From positions 1 through 42,219 of the forward strand of contig WYBS01000123.1 in NCBI GenBank assembly GCA_011525755.1: a stretch of DNA of 42,219 nucleotides, given 5' to 3'. A model generated the notes under the pieces. That model saw nothing but the letters and a program-made list of their open reading frames with translations. It had not been told where the DNA came from and ran no database searches. This document shows positions 8,685 through 17,189 of this stretch, in pieces (the stretch's first letter is position 1; every line of letters begins with the position of its first letter). The position numbers and the translations under genes are program-made. Origin of the DNA: Planctomycetaceae bacterium (lineage in GTDB: Bacteria > Planctomycetota > PLA2).

Positions 8685-9128
8685 GTGGCGCCGCGGCCGA
8701 ACGTGAAGGCGATCCTGATCTGCGACCAGATCATCCACGAGTTCGGGACGAACAAGAAGAGCCTCATCGGCATCTTCGAGGACATCCACATCACGGCGTT
8801 CCCGCACACCTATCCGCGGATCGCCGTCTACGTGAACCTGACCGACGCGCACGGGAAGTACGTGGTCGAGCTGCGGCTCGTGAACAGCGCGGACAACACC
8901 GTGATCGGGAGCGGGCAGACGCCCGAGGTGCAGATCGACAACCCGCTCCGGACCTGCGAGTTCGCGCTCCAGATCCAGAACCTGATTTTCCGGAACCCGG
9001 GGGTCTACGAGTTCCAGGTGTCCGCGAACGGCGACCTGATCGCGACGAAGGCGTTCAACGTGAAGCGCGTGCGCCTGGGGCCGCCCCCTCAGCCGCCCGG
9101 CGTCGAGCCGGGCGCGCAGCAGGGGTAG
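8685..9128 (+). CDS. Conserved hypothetical protein, DUF6941-like
   Basis: 147 residues, no signal peptide or membrane span. The opening (NVKAILICDQIIHEFGTNKKSLIGIFEDI) and the pattern of alternating beta strands that follows (YVNLTDAHGKYVVELRLV, then YEFQVSANGDLIATKAFNV) resemble the small cytosolic DUF6941 proteins seen often in Planctomycetota; this is recognition from memory, not a search. A beta-sandwich fold is likely from the strand pattern. The tail is Pro/Gly-rich. The GTG start is preceded by TAGACT seven bases upstream and lacks a Shine-Dalgarno, so translation may be leaderless. Function unknown. Confidence 0.7.
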   Translation: MAPRPNVKAILICDQIIHEFGTNKKSLIGIFEDIHITAFPHTYPRIAVYVNLTDAHGKYVVELRLVNSADNTVIGSGQTPEVQIDNPLRTCEFALQIQNLIFRNPGVYEFQVSANGDLIATKAFNVKRVRLGPPPQPPGVEPGAQQG

Positions 9129-9486
<358 letters not shown>

Positions 9487-9549
9487 GTGGGGAAGTCGGG
9501 GGATTGTACCCGCGCCCGGGAGATGTCCGCGCCGCGGTCCGGGAGCGGG

Positions 9550-10461
9550 CTAGCGGTGCTCTTCCGCGCGTCCCGGCCCCGGCGGAAGCGGGTCGCCGCG
9601 CTCGGGGGCCCGCAGCAGCCGCTCGACCTCCTCCCGGAACGCCAGCGCGCGGGGCGACGGGCCTCCCTCCCGGAACGTGATCGTGTAGGTCGTCGATCCG
9701 CCCGGGATGTCGTGCCTCTTGTCGTCGTCCGCGGGGGGGAGCGCTCCCGGGGGCGCGCCGCCGCCGATCACGATATGGCGCATCTGGCCGCGCATCATCT
9801 CGCGCATCGGGTCGCTGCGGGTGAGCTTCACCGCGGCGCTCTTGACGCGACCGTCGCTCCCCACGACGACCGTCGCCCGCGCCTCGAGCACCCGGCCCCG
9901 CGCGAAGGCCATCGGGCTCTCGCTCGCGGGCACAAGATCCCGGTCCACCTTGCCCTCGAACGTGATGTCGCCGGTCGCCGCGTCCCGGACGGGCTTGAGC
10001 TTTCCGTCGAAGACCCGCTGCGCGAACGCCTTCGGATCGAGGAGCGCGACGAGCTCCGCGCGGAGCTGGTCGAGGGAGAACCGCTCCTCCTCGAACGTCG
10101 TGCGTTCGACCGCGCGCCCCCCGCCGAGATAGAGAGCGAACCCGGGCAGCTCCGTCTCGGAGAGGAGGATCAGGGTGCCGTCGGCGGCACGGGCGGCCTC
10201 CACCCGGCCCTCGAAGGGCTCCTCCTGCCCGGCGATCCTCGTCTGCATGATGATCATGCCCCCCGCGCCCCCCTGGACTCCCATCGCGGGCCCCTCCGGC
10301 GGCTCATGCTTCACGTCGACCGAGGCAAGGACGTGCTCGGCCGTCTGGAGCCTCCGGAGCGCGAGCGAGAGGAGCACGTTCGGGTCCTCCTCGGCGGGCG
10401 CCGGCTCCTGCGCGCGCGCGGCCGCCGCGAGGAGGAGGACGAGGGCGAGGCGTTCGATCAT
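9550..10461 (-). CDS. Secreted hypothetical protein
   Basis: 303 residues with a clear Sec signal peptide (MIERLALVLLLAAAARA, cleavage before QEPAP). I do not recognise the family. The mature part alternates charged strands and helices. It has a Met/Gly-rich patch (GVQGGAGGMIIMQTR, about residues 62-76) and a second Met/Arg patch (DPMREMMRGQMRHIV) before a Gly/Pro loop. Residues such as ATGDITFEGKVDRDLV and VLEARATVVVGSDGRVKSA suggest a periplasmic beta-rich domain of the kind that carries lipid or hydrophobic ligands; that is only an inference. GGAGGA lies five bases before the ATG, supporting the start, and TAGGAT (10488-10483, minus strand) is a possible -10. It transcribes away from the SRP RNA and is followed by tRNA-Ser. 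Confidence 0.8.
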   Translation of the reverse strand: MIERLALVLLLAAAARAQEPAPAEEDPNVLLSLALRRLQTAEHVLASVDVKHEPPEGPAMGVQGGAGGMIIMQTRIAGQEEPFEGRVEAARAADGTLILLSETELPGFALYLGGGRAVERTTFEEERFSLDQLRAELVALLDPKAFAQRVFDGKLKPVRDAATGDITFEGKVDRDLVPASESPMAFARGRVLEARATVVVGSDGRVKSAAVKLTRSDPMREMMRGQMRHIVIGGGAPPGALPPADDDKRHDIPGGSTTYTITFREGGPSPRALAFREEVERLLRAPERGDPLPPGPGRAEEHR

Positions 10462-10534
10462 GGCGATCCTCCGGGACCCACCATCCTACGCCCGGCTTCC
10501 GGGGGAAACTCCCGGCAGCGGCTATACTGGACGG

Positions 10535-10675
10535 CCCGGCGGGCGGAGGCGTCGATGGCTGCGCCCCATGCAGCGGCGTCTCCCGAATCGGGTCAGGTCC
10601 GGAAGGAAGCAGCCCTAAGGGATGGCGACCGGGTGCCGTGGTCAGCGTGGCCGGAGCCTTTGCCCCCGGGTTTTT
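10535..10675 (+). ncRNA. ffs: Small signal recognition particle RNA (4.5S type)
   Basis: The domain IV signature GGTCAGGTCCGGAAGGAAGC (10591-10610), with its GGAA tetraloop and the asymmetric loop that binds Ffh, is present. The long arm closes by pairing of GGCGGAGGC (10542-10550) with GCCTTTGCC (10656-10664, including G-U pairs), and further CCCGG (10535-10539) with CCGGG (10666-10670), directly followed by TTTTT, so the 3' end doubles as a terminator. There is no Alu domain. TATACT at 10523-10528 is a plausible -10. Its place just upstream of dnaX is a common bacterial arrangement. Exact ends are estimated from the pairing. Confidence 0.9.
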
Positions 10676-10739
10676 GTCGCGATGGGAGGGGGCCCCGGGG
10701 GCGCCGCCCGTCCGAGCCGTGGAGTAGTCTCTACGTTTC

Positions 10740-12257
10740 GTGAGCTACCTCGTCTTCGCCCGCAAGTACCGCCCGCAGTCGTTCGATGACGTGATCGGCC
10801 AGGAGCACGTCGCGTCGACCCTCCGGAACGCGATCGCGAACGGGCGCCTCGGCCACGCGTACCTCTTCAGCGGCCCGCGCGGCGTGGGCAAGACCACGAT
10901 GGCGCGGATCCTCGCGAAGGCGGTCAACTGCCTCGTGAGCCCCGGCGCGAGCCCCTGCGGCACGTGCGAGGCGTGCCTCGGGATCGCCGCGGGGGGCGAC
11001 ATCGACGTCCTCGAGATCGACGCGGCCAGCAACCGCAAGGTGGAGGAGGTGGAGCCGCTCATCGACGCGGCCCGCTACCTGCCGCAGCGATCCCCGCGGA
11101 AGGTCTTCATCGTGGACGAGGCGCACATGCTCAGCAAGCATGCCTGGAATGCGCTGCTGAAGACGCTCGAGGAGCCGCCGCCGCACGTCCTCTTCATCTT
11201 CGCGACGACCGAGCCCGAGAAGGTCCTCCCGACCGTGCGCTCGCGCTGCCAGTGCTTCGACTTCCGGAGCATCGGGGCGAGCGACATCGAGCGGAAGCTC
11301 CGGCGGATCGTCGACGCGGAGGGGCTCGCGATCGAGGAGGGCGTCCTCGCGGAGATCGCCGCGCGCGCGACGGGCGGGCTCCGCGACGCGGAGTCGCTCC
11401 TCGACCAGCTCATGAGCGCGGCGCCGGCGGACAGGCCGGTCGCCGTGTCCGACCTCGTGGCGCTCCTCGGCGACACGCCGCGCGACGTGCGCCGGCAGAT
11501 CCTCGATCACGCGCACAAGGGCGAGATGAAGGAGACGCTCGCGGCGGCGGAGGGCGTCGTGGGGCGCGGCGCCGATGCGCTCTCGCTCCTCCGCGACCTC
11601 TACGGCGACCTCCACCGCATCGCGGTCGCCCGCGCGAAGGGCGAGGAGGACGGCCCCCCGCTCGAGTGGTGTCTCGCCGCCGCCGAGATCGTCGCGCGGC
11701 ACGTGGCGCTCGCCGAGCGGGCCCGTGCGCCGAGAGCGACGCTCGATCTCGCGCTCCTCGCCGTGGCGCGGCTCGGCGACGTGCGCGATCTCGAGGAGAT
11801 GGCGGAACGCCTCGAGCGCCTGACGGGGCCCGCGCCGGCCGCGGAGGAAAGGGGGGGGGCCCGGGGGCCGGAACTCCGTGTGCCGAGGCCCGCCGCGCCG
11901 TCCGGGCCTTCGTCGCCGGGATCCGCGCGGCCGTCCGCGCCGCCGGCTAGGACGGCCCCCGTCCGGCCCGCCGACCCGCCCCCCGAAGCTCCGGCGAAGG
12001 CGGGATCTTCGGGGAGGGCGTTGGCCCCGTCGCGTCCCGGCCTGCGCCTCGAGCTCCCCGGCCGGAAGGAGGAGCCTCTTGAGGCCCGGCCCGCGCGGCC
12101 CGAGAATGACGCTTCCCCCCCTTCCCCAGGAGCGTCGTTCACGGGGGAGGAGTTGGACCGGGTCCGGGCCCTCCCGCAGGTGCGCGAGGCGCTCCGGGTC
12201 TTCGGCGGTTTCATCGAGCAGGTAGGGCGGACGGAAGATGGCGAAGTCGTTCGGTGA
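10740..12257 (+). CDS. dnaX: DNA polymerase III subunits gamma/tau
   Basis: The 505-residue clamp-loader ATPase opens with the family hallmark SYLVFARKYRPQSFDDVIGQ. Walker A is GPRGVGKTT (about 45-53), the zinc module uses Cys64, Cys73, Cys76 and Cys79, Walker B is VFIVDEAHML, and the SRC sensor is VRSRCQCF. Domains I-III end near residue 370. A Pro/Ala/Arg-rich linker and a short folded tail (residues about 465-505) follow, so the tau part is much shorter than in E. coli. It loads the beta clamp at the replication fork. A run of nine G at the domain III/linker border (11851-11859) could produce a shorter gamma form by a -1 shift. The GTG start has TAGTCT nine bases upstream and no Shine-Dalgarno. 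The end overlaps ybaB by 20 bases. Confidence 0.96.
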   Translation: MSYLVFARKYRPQSFDDVIGQEHVASTLRNAIANGRLGHAYLFSGPRGVGKTTMARILAKAVNCLVSPGASPCGTCEACLGIAAGGDIDVLEIDAASNRKVEEVEPLIDAARYLPQRSPRKVFIVDEAHMLSKHAWNALLKTLEEPPPHVLFIFATTEPEKVLPTVRSRCQCFDFRSIGASDIERKLRRIVDAEGLAIEEGVLAEIAARATGGLRDAESLLDQLMSAAPADRPVAVSDLVALLGDTPRDVRRQILDHAHKGEMKETLAAAEGVVGRGADALSLLRDLYGDLHRIAVARAKGEEDGPPLEWCLAAAEIVARHVALAERARAPRATLDLALLAVARLGDVRDLEEMAERLERLTGPAPAAEERGGARGPELRVPRPAAPSGPSSPGSARPSAPPARTAPVRPADPPPEAPAKAGSSGRALAPSRPGLRLELPGRKEEPLEARPARPENDASPPSPGASFTGEELDRVRALPQVREALRVFGGFIEQVGRTEDGEVVR

Positions 12258-12561
12258 CCTCTCTGGCCTGATGAAGCAGGCCCAGAAGATGCAGGCGGAC
12301 CTGAAGCGGATCCAGGCCGACCTGAAGGAGCGCGTCGTGGAGGGGCGGGCCGGCGGCGACGCCGTGGTCGCCTACGCGAACGGCGCGCAGGAGCTGCTCC
12401 AGGTGAAGATCAAGCCCGGGATCGTGGACCCGGACGACATCGAGGAGCTCGAGGATCTCGTCGTCGCCGCGGTGCGTGCGGCGCTCGACGAGGCGCGGAA
12501 GATGTCCGAGGAGGAGACCAACCGGGTCACCGGCGGCCTCGGCGGCGCGCTCGGCATGTAG
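12238..12561 (+). CDS. ybaB: YbaB/EbfC nucleoid-associated protein
   Basis: 107 residues, normal for the family. The N-terminal helix (FGDLSGLMKQAQKMQADLKR), the central VEGRAGGDAVVAYANGAQELLQVKIKP-type strands and the Met/Gly C-terminus are typical. The protein forms homodimers that bind DNA with little sequence preference. It starts inside the last 20 bases of dnaX, with GGAAG just upstream of the ATG, and is followed 24 bases later by recR. The dnaX-ybaB-recR order is highly conserved and supports the assignment. Confidence 0.95.
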   Translation: MAKSFGDLSGLMKQAQKMQADLKRIQADLKERVVEGRAGGDAVVAYANGAQELLQVKIKPGIVDPDDIEELEDLVVAAVRAALDEARKMSEEETNRVTGGLGGALGM

Positions 12562-12585
12562 GCCTCCCCGGACGCCGAGGAAGCC

Positions 12586-13173
12586 GTGTCCGTCCTCCAG
12601 ACCCTCATCGAGCGGCTCCTCGACCTTCCCGGCATCGGGCCGAAGAGCGCGGAGCGGATCGCGCACTACCTCGTGCGCCGCCCGCCGGAGGAGAGCCGGG
12701 CGCTCGCGGATGCGATCCTCCACGCCGCCGAGAGCCTCCGGCCGTGCGGCATCTGCAGCCACATCGCGGAGACCGATCCCTGCCCGATCTGCTCCGATCC
12801 CGCGCGCGACGCGGGGCTCCTCTGCGTGGTCGAGACCTCGCGTGACCTCGAGGCGCTCGAGTCCTCGGGGGAGTTCCGCGGCCGGTACCATGTGCTCGGG
12901 GGGCATGTCTCCCCTCCCGAGGGGGTCGGCCTCGAGGACCTGAATGTCGCGATGCTTCTCGACCGGGTCGCGCGGGGCGTGACCGAGGTCGTGCTCGCGA
13001 CGAACCCGACGTTCGAGGGGGAAGCGACCTCCGCGATGCTCTGGCGCGAGCTCAAGGCGCGCGGCGTGCGCGTCACGAGGATCGCGCGGGGCATCCCGAG
13101 CGGCGGGGAGATCGTGCACATGAACGGCGCCGTCCTCGCCGAGGCGCTGCGCGGACGTTCGGATATGTCTTGA
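12586..13173 (+). CDS. recR: Recombination mediator RecR
   Basis: 195 residues. The helix-hairpin-helix region (LLDLPGIGPKSAERIAHYL) is followed by the zinc finger Cys54, Cys57, Cys66 and Cys69 (CGICSHIAETDPCPIC) and a Toprim domain beginning at LLCVVETSRDLEALE. The C-terminal part carries the Walker-B-like segment and IARGIPSGGEIVHMNGAVLAEAL. RecR acts with RecO, RecF and RecA at stalled or gapped replication forks. The GTG start at 12586 lies 24 bases after ybaB with GAGGA upstream. No residue expected of the family is missing. Confidence 0.96.
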   Translation: MSVLQTLIERLLDLPGIGPKSAERIAHYLVRRPPEESRALADAILHAAESLRPCGICSHIAETDPCPICSDPARDAGLLCVVETSRDLEALESSGEFRGRYHVLGGHVSPPEGVGLEDLNVAMLLDRVARGVTEVVLATNPTFEGEATSAMLWRELKARGVRVTRIARGIPSGGEIVHMNGAVLAEALRGRSDMS

Positions 13174-13218
13174 CGAAGAGACTTCGCATCACCGTGAGCC
13201 GATTGGCGCGCGTCTTGC

Positions 13219-13246
13219 TTGCCGCGCGGAAGCGGCGGCCTATAAT
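13219..13246 (+). promoter_or_regulatory. Sigma-70-type promoter for rpoN
   Basis: TTGCCG (13219-13224) and a perfect TATAAT (13241-13246) are separated by 16 bp, in the 94-base spacer after recR and 22 bases before the rpoN ATG. The -10 is the only perfect consensus hexamer I noticed in front of a gene here, which suggests steady housekeeping transcription of rpoN. Confidence 0.7.
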
Positions 13247-13267
13247 GCGCATGGAACCGGATTTGCA

Positions 13268-14728
13268 ATGCGACTTGAAGTCTCGTTAGCGCAGAAGCTC
13301 AGCCTCCAGCTCAAGCTCGCCCCGCAGATCATCCAGTCGATCGAGATCCTTCAGCTCCCGGCGCTGAGCCTCCAGGAGCTCGTGGAGACGGCGCTCTCCG
13401 AGAACGAGGCGCTCGAGCGCGTGGATGACGCCACGCCGGAGGTCTCCGCGGAGGAGGAGGCGGCCCCCGCCCCCTCGGAGAACAACGGCCGCGACGGCGA
13501 GGAGGTGGAGGCCATTGCCGACACCCTCGACCGGCTGGAGCGGCTGGAGGCGGCGGCGGATCGCGACTGGCAGGACTTCGGGAGGCGCCGCGCCGCCGGG
13601 GGCGGCGAGGACCCGAAGTTCGAGGCGATGAACAACACGGCGGCGGCCACCACGTCGCTGCAGGACACGATCTACGAGCAGTTCATCCTCCTCGATCCCG
13701 ACGAGGACGACCGGGCGATCGGCCGCCAGATCATCTTCAGCCTCGACGAGAACGGGTTCCTCGCCTATCCGCTGGAGGAGATCCTCGAGACCCCGGAGCT
13801 CCGGAGCCGCTTCACCCTGCAGGATCTCGAGCGGGTGCTCGCGATGGTCCAGCGGCTCGAGCCGAAGGGCGTCGGCGCGCGCAACCTCCAGGAGGCGCTG
13901 CTCCTCCAGCTCGACAGGGGCGATCCCGACCGCGAGCTGAAGGAGCGGATCATCCGGGACCACCTCCTCGACGTGAACAAGAACAAGCTGCCCAAGGTCG
14001 CGAGGGACCTGAACATCCCCGTCCCGAAGGTGCGGGATCTCGTCGGGGAGATCGCCGCGCTCGACCCGCGCCCCGGCAGCAAGGTCGGCGGCGACAGGAA
14101 CGCCTACATCCACCCCGACGTCGTCGTCGAGTGGCGCGACGGCCGTTACGAGATCCTGCTCGAGGACAGCTTCTTCCCGCGGATCCGCGTGAGCCCGCAG
14201 TACAAGGAGATTCTCTCGAACAGCGACGACCCGCGCGTCAAGGACTACGTCCGGAAGAAGCTCGAGAGCGCGAAGTGGCTCGTGGACGCGATCCAGCAGC
14301 GGCAGAACACGCTCTACCGCGTCTGCGAGGAGGTCTTCCGGGTCCAGCGCGACTACCTCGACTACGGCGAGAGCCACCTGCGGCCGCTGAAGATGCAGGA
14401 GATCGCCGACCGCGTCGGCATCCACGTGTCCACCGTGAGCCGCGCGATCGCGGACAAGTGGGTGCAGACGCCCCGCGGCATCGTGCCGCTCAAGTACTTC
14501 TTCACCGGCGGCGCGGAGACGAACGACGGCGAGACGATGTCGAGGCTCTCCGTCAAGCAGCGGGTGAAGGACATCATCCAGGGCGAGGATCCGAAAAACC
14601 CCCTCTCGGACGAGCAGGTCGCCGATATGCTCAAGCAGCAGGGGCTGGATATCGCCCGGCGGACGGTGACCAAGTACCGGAAGGCGTTGAAGATCCCGTC
14701 CAGCCGCCAGCGCCGCGAGTGGGACTAG
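13268..14728 (+). CDS. rpoN: RNA polymerase sigma-54 factor
   Basis: 486 residues, normal length. Region I is the Gln/Leu-rich activator-interacting segment (QKLSLQLKLAPQIIQSIEI). An acidic region II follows (about 50-85), then the core-binding domain, the helix-turn-helix (IADRVGIHVSTVSRAIADKW) and the invariant RpoN box ARRTVTKYRKAL (463-474), which reads the -24 element. Sigma-54 needs an AAA+ activator; none is encoded in the window. The ATG at 13268 starts directly with region I. Its own promoter precedes it and the cluster truA-hpf-ptsN-ptsH follows on the same strand after a 94-base spacer. Confidence 0.97.
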   Translation: MRLEVSLAQKLSLQLKLAPQIIQSIEILQLPALSLQELVETALSENEALERVDDATPEVSAEEEAAPAPSENNGRDGEEVEAIADTLDRLERLEAAADRDWQDFGRRRAAGGGEDPKFEAMNNTAAATTSLQDTIYEQFILLDPDEDDRAIGRQIIFSLDENGFLAYPLEEILETPELRSRFTLQDLERVLAMVQRLEPKGVGARNLQEALLLQLDRGDPDRELKERIIRDHLLDVNKNKLPKVARDLNIPVPKVRDLVGEIAALDPRPGSKVGGDRNAYIHPDVVVEWRDGRYEILLEDSFFPRIRVSPQYKEILSNSDDPRVKDYVRKKLESAKWLVDAIQQRQNTLYRVCEEVFRVQRDYLDYGESHLRPLKMQEIADRVGIHVSTVSRAIADKWVQTPRGIVPLKYFFTGGAETNDGETMSRLSVKQRVKDIIQGEDPKNPLSDEQVADMLKQQGLDIARRTVTKYRKALKIPSSRQRREWD

Positions 14729-14822
14729 CTCCGTCGGGGAGGCCCTTGGGCATCAAGAAGGCGGCACGCGGGCACCCCGCGGTGCGGCGCCACACCCGGC
14801 ATCTCTCCCCCGGGGTGCGGGC

Positions 14823-15584
14823 TTGAGCGGCATCTTCCGGCTGACGGTCGCCTACGACGGAACCGCCTACAGGGGCTGGCAGGTCCAGAAGGGCCGGGCG
14901 ACGGTCCAGGGGGTGCTCGAGCAGGCGGCGGAGCGGCTCAACGGCGAGCCTACGCCGGTGCCCGGCGCGAGCCGGACCGATGCGGGCGTCCACGCGCGGG
15001 GGCAGGCCTGCCGGTTCGCGACGCCGCACGACCTGCCCGCCGGGCGCGTGCCCCGCGCGCTCAACGGGTTCCTTCCCGAGGACGTGGTCGTGACCGCCGC
15101 GGCCGACGCCCCGCCCGGGTTCCACCCGGTGCGGGACGCGCGCGGGAAGCACTACCGCTACAGCTTCCGGGTGGGGAGGGTGGAGGACCCGTTCACCCGC
15201 CGGTACGAGCTCCGCATCGCGCGAAGGCCCGATGTCGAGGCGATGCGGGCGGCGGCCGCCCTGCTCGTCGGCACGCACGATTTTCGCTCCTTCGAGAAGG
15301 TCGGCTCGCCCCGCGAGCATACGGTGCGCACGCTTTCGCGCCTTGACGTGGTGGAAAGCGGTGAATACATTCACGTCGACCTCTTGGCCAACGGCTTCCT
15401 GTACGGCATGGCGCGGAATCTCGCGGGCTCGTTGCTCCGCGTGGGGGAGCGGGGTTTCGACGCCGCCACGGTCTCTGCCTGGCTGGCGCATCCCCGGCGG
15501 GGGAGCGCAGGCCCGATCCTTCCTCCCCACGGCCTCTGCCTGATGCAGGTCTTTTTCGCCGACCCGATCGGAGGGAATGCATGA
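14823..15584 (+). CDS. truA: tRNA pseudouridine synthase A
   Basis: 253 residues. The N-terminus (LTVAYDGTAYRGWQ) and the catalytic motif ASRTDAGVHARGQ with Asp53 are diagnostic. Further family strands are KHYRYSFRVG and DFRSFEK (the latter shared by TruA enzymes). TruA makes pseudouridine at positions 38-40 of many tRNAs. The best start is TTG at 14823, because earlier ATG/GTG codons are out of frame and the conserved beta strand begins five residues later. Its stop overlaps the hpf start in ATGA, so the two are translationally coupled. In most bacteria truA is not inside the rpoN cluster. Confidence 0.95.
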   Translation: MSGIFRLTVAYDGTAYRGWQVQKGRATVQGVLEQAAERLNGEPTPVPGASRTDAGVHARGQACRFATPHDLPAGRVPRALNGFLPEDVVVTAAADAPPGFHPVRDARGKHYRYSFRVGRVEDPFTRRYELRIARRPDVEAMRAAAALLVGTHDFRSFEKVGSPREHTVRTLSRLDVVESGEYIHVDLLANGFLYGMARNLAGSLLRVGERGFDAATVSAWLAHPRRGSAGPILPPHGLCLMQVFFADPIGGNA

Positions 15585-15985
15585 AGGTCAACATCGTCGG
15601 TCGCCAGATCAAGGTCCCCGCCGAAGCGGAGACCTATGCCCGGGACAAGATCGGCAGGCTCGGGAAGTACTTCGCCGGGATCCAGCACGCGGACGTGGTG
15701 ATGGCGATCGACGGGCACGGCCAGCAGCGGCGCCACGAGGTGGAGGCGTCCGTGACGCTCGGTCACGGCGCGCGGCTCCTCGGCCGCGGCGACGGGACCG
15801 ACATGATGCAGGCGATCGACGCGGCGGAGGCGAAGCTCCAGAAGCAGATCCGCCGCTTCCACGCCCGCCTCAAGGCGCACCGCGACCGCACGCGGATCTC
15901 GGACTCGACGCCGGCCGCTCCGGAGCAGGACGAGGCGACCTACGAGCAGGTCGTCCGTGAAATGTTGGACGAGGAGGAAGAATAG
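15581..15985 (+). CDS. hpf: Ribosome hibernation promoting factor (short form)
   Basis: 134 residues. The HPF/YfiA fold begins at MKVNIVGRQIKVPAEAETYARDKI and continues through HEVEASVTLG and DGTDMMQAIDAAEAKLQKQIRRFHARLKAHRD. The basic helical region contacts the 30S decoding centre and shuts down ribosomes in stationary phase. The C-terminal 25 residues are acidic (ATYEQVVREMLDEEEE) and do not form the dimerising domain of long HPF. GGAGGG stands five bases before the ATG. Its ATG overlaps the truA stop. hpf beside rpoN and ptsN is the usual arrangement. Confidence 0.94.
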   Translation: MKVNIVGRQIKVPAEAETYARDKIGRLGKYFAGIQHADVVMAIDGHGQQRRHEVEASVTLGHGARLLGRGDGTDMMQAIDAAEAKLQKQIRRFHARLKAHRDRTRISDSTPAAPEQDEATYEQVVREMLDEEEE

Positions 15986-16017
15986 GTCCGTCGCTGATGG
16001 TCGCTACCACCGAGGGA

Positions 16018-16121
16018 GACGGGCTCCCGTCCTCGAATCGAAGGGAAGGGGCTCCGGGGATCGCCCGGGGCCGCATGGCAGCCCGACTCCCTGCACGGAC
16101 CCCGCGGCCCCTCGGGCCGCG
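16018..16121 (+). repeat. Two hairpins in the hpf-ptsN spacer
   Basis: GACGGG (16018-16023) pairs with CCCGTC (16026-16031), and CGCGGCCC (16103-16110) pairs perfectly with GGGCCGCG (16114-16121) around a 3-base loop. Neither is followed by T residues. They may attenuate transcription or stabilise mRNA ends between hpf and ptsN; nothing else is seen in this 157-base spacer. Confidence 0.5.
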
Positions 16122-16142
16122 CCTCCACCGGGATCTTCTCCG

Positions 16143-16613
16143 ATGATGCTCAAGGACTACTGCGTCGCAGGCGCCATCCTGCCCAACCTCGACGCCGCCG
16201 ACAAGGAGGACGCGATCCGGCAGCTGATCGGCGCGCTCGCGGCGGCGAAGGCGATCCCGAAGGCGAAGACCGACGCGATCCTCAAGGAGGTCGTCGAGCG
16301 GGAGCGCCAGGCGACGACCGGCATCGGCCGCGGCGTCGGCGTCCCCCACGCGCGGTCGGCGCACGTGAAGCAGATCGTCCTCGCCATCGGGCGCGTGCCG
16401 CGCGGCGTCGAGTTCGGCGCGGTCGACGGCGAGCGCGTGAAGGTCGTCATGCTCCTCGTCTCCCCGAAGGAGAACAACGCGGAGCACCTCGCGGCGATGA
16501 AGAGCATCGTGGCGATCGCCCGCGACCCGTACCAGAGGCAGAGGCTCATCTCCTGCGGCACGGCCGAGTCGTTCCTCGGCCTCCTCGCGGAGATCGGCGG
16601 GCCGACGGCGTGA
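16143..16613 (+). CDS. ptsN: Nitrogen-PTS EIIA protein (PtsN-like)
   Basis: 156 residues, one PTS EIIA type-2 domain. The phosphorylated histidine is His69 in GRGVGVPHAR. The ends LVSPKENNAEHLAAMKSIVAI and QRLISCGTAESFLGLL are typical EIIA-Ntr/fructose segments. In the nitrogen PTS it relays phosphate from an HPr-like protein and acts as a regulator (potassium transport, stress), not in sugar uptake. ATG codons at 16143 and 16146 are both possible; the frame farther upstream crosses two hairpins and has no family resemblance. ptsH overlaps its stop in GTGA. No enzyme I or rapZ is in the window. Confidence 0.92.
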   Translation: MMLKDYCVAGAILPNLDAADKEDAIRQLIGALAAAKAIPKAKTDAILKEVVERERQATTGIGRGVGVPHARSAHVKQIVLAIGRVPRGVEFGAVDGERVKVVMLLVSPKENNAEHLAAMKSIVAIARDPYQRQRLISCGTAESFLGLLAEIGGPTA

Positions 16614-16894
16614 CCGCCCCGCGCGTCGAGGCGAAGGTCACCGTCCGCAACAAGCAGGGTCTCCACGCGCGCCCGAGTTCCGTCCTCGCGCAGACCGCCA
16701 TCGGGTTTCCCGACACGTCGATCCGGCTGAAGAAGGGCGCGCTCGAGGTGGATGCGAAGTCGATCATGGAGCTGATCCTCCTCGAGGCGCACTTCGGCAC
16801 GGAGCTCCTGCTCACCGCCGAGGGGCCGCAGGCGAAGGACGCGGTCGCGGCGATCCAGGCGCTCTTCGATCGCCAGTTCGACCTCCGCTACTAG
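16610..16894 (+). CDS. ptsH: Phosphocarrier protein HPr / NPr
   Basis: 94 residues, normal for HPr. His19 in QGLHARPSS is the phosphorylated residue. Ser51 in DAKSIMELI sits at the place of the regulatory serine of HPr kinase targets, although no HPr kinase gene is visible here. The rest (GTELLLTAEGPQAKDAVAAIQALF) fits the fold. The GTG start overlaps the ptsN stop by four bases, so the two are coupled and probably donate and receive phosphate. Because of the rpoN neighbourhood it is probably the nitrogen-branch HPr; a general HPr remains possible. Confidence 0.93.
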   Translation: MTAPRVEAKVTVRNKQGLHARPSSVLAQTAIGFPDTSIRLKKGALEVDAKSIMELILLEAHFGTELLLTAEGPQAKDAVAAIQALFDRQFDLRY

Positions 16895-17189
16895 CCGAGG
16901 CCCGCGCCCTTCGAAGGCGGGTCGCATCTCCCGCGCCACGACCTCAAGAGCCCGCACCTCCCGGGCCACCCTGCCCCCGGACCCCCCGTGATTTCCGCCC
17001 GGCAGGCGGCTTCCGGCCCGTCCTCCCGCGCCCGGATCCCTGCGCAAGCCCTTTCGCCGCAAGCAGTTAGGTTCCCCCGCGCGACGCCCCGCGATCGACT
17101 GTCGGCAAATGAGTCAAGTCGAGGCGCGCAAAGGTCGATGGGTTCTGAGCTTCGCCCGAGGGGGCGGAGCGGGAGCACGGACGGAACAC
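16895..17189. other. Spacer between ptsH and pilM
   Basis: No recognisable gene. The frame of pilM is open upstream from 17109, but this extension is low-complexity Arg/Gly sequence without family resemblance. The spacer carries the motif CCCCCGGACCCCC (16974-16986) and an imperfect operator-like inverted repeat TCGACT (17095-17100) with AGTCGA (17117-17122). I found no convincing sigma-70 or sigma-54 promoter, so the pil promoter remains unassigned. Confidence 0.5.

Noticed and set aside
16018-16121. Hairpins between hpf and ptsN as intrinsic terminators
   Set aside because: There is no T tract after either stem, and the downstream ptsN-ptsH have no promoter that I can recognise.
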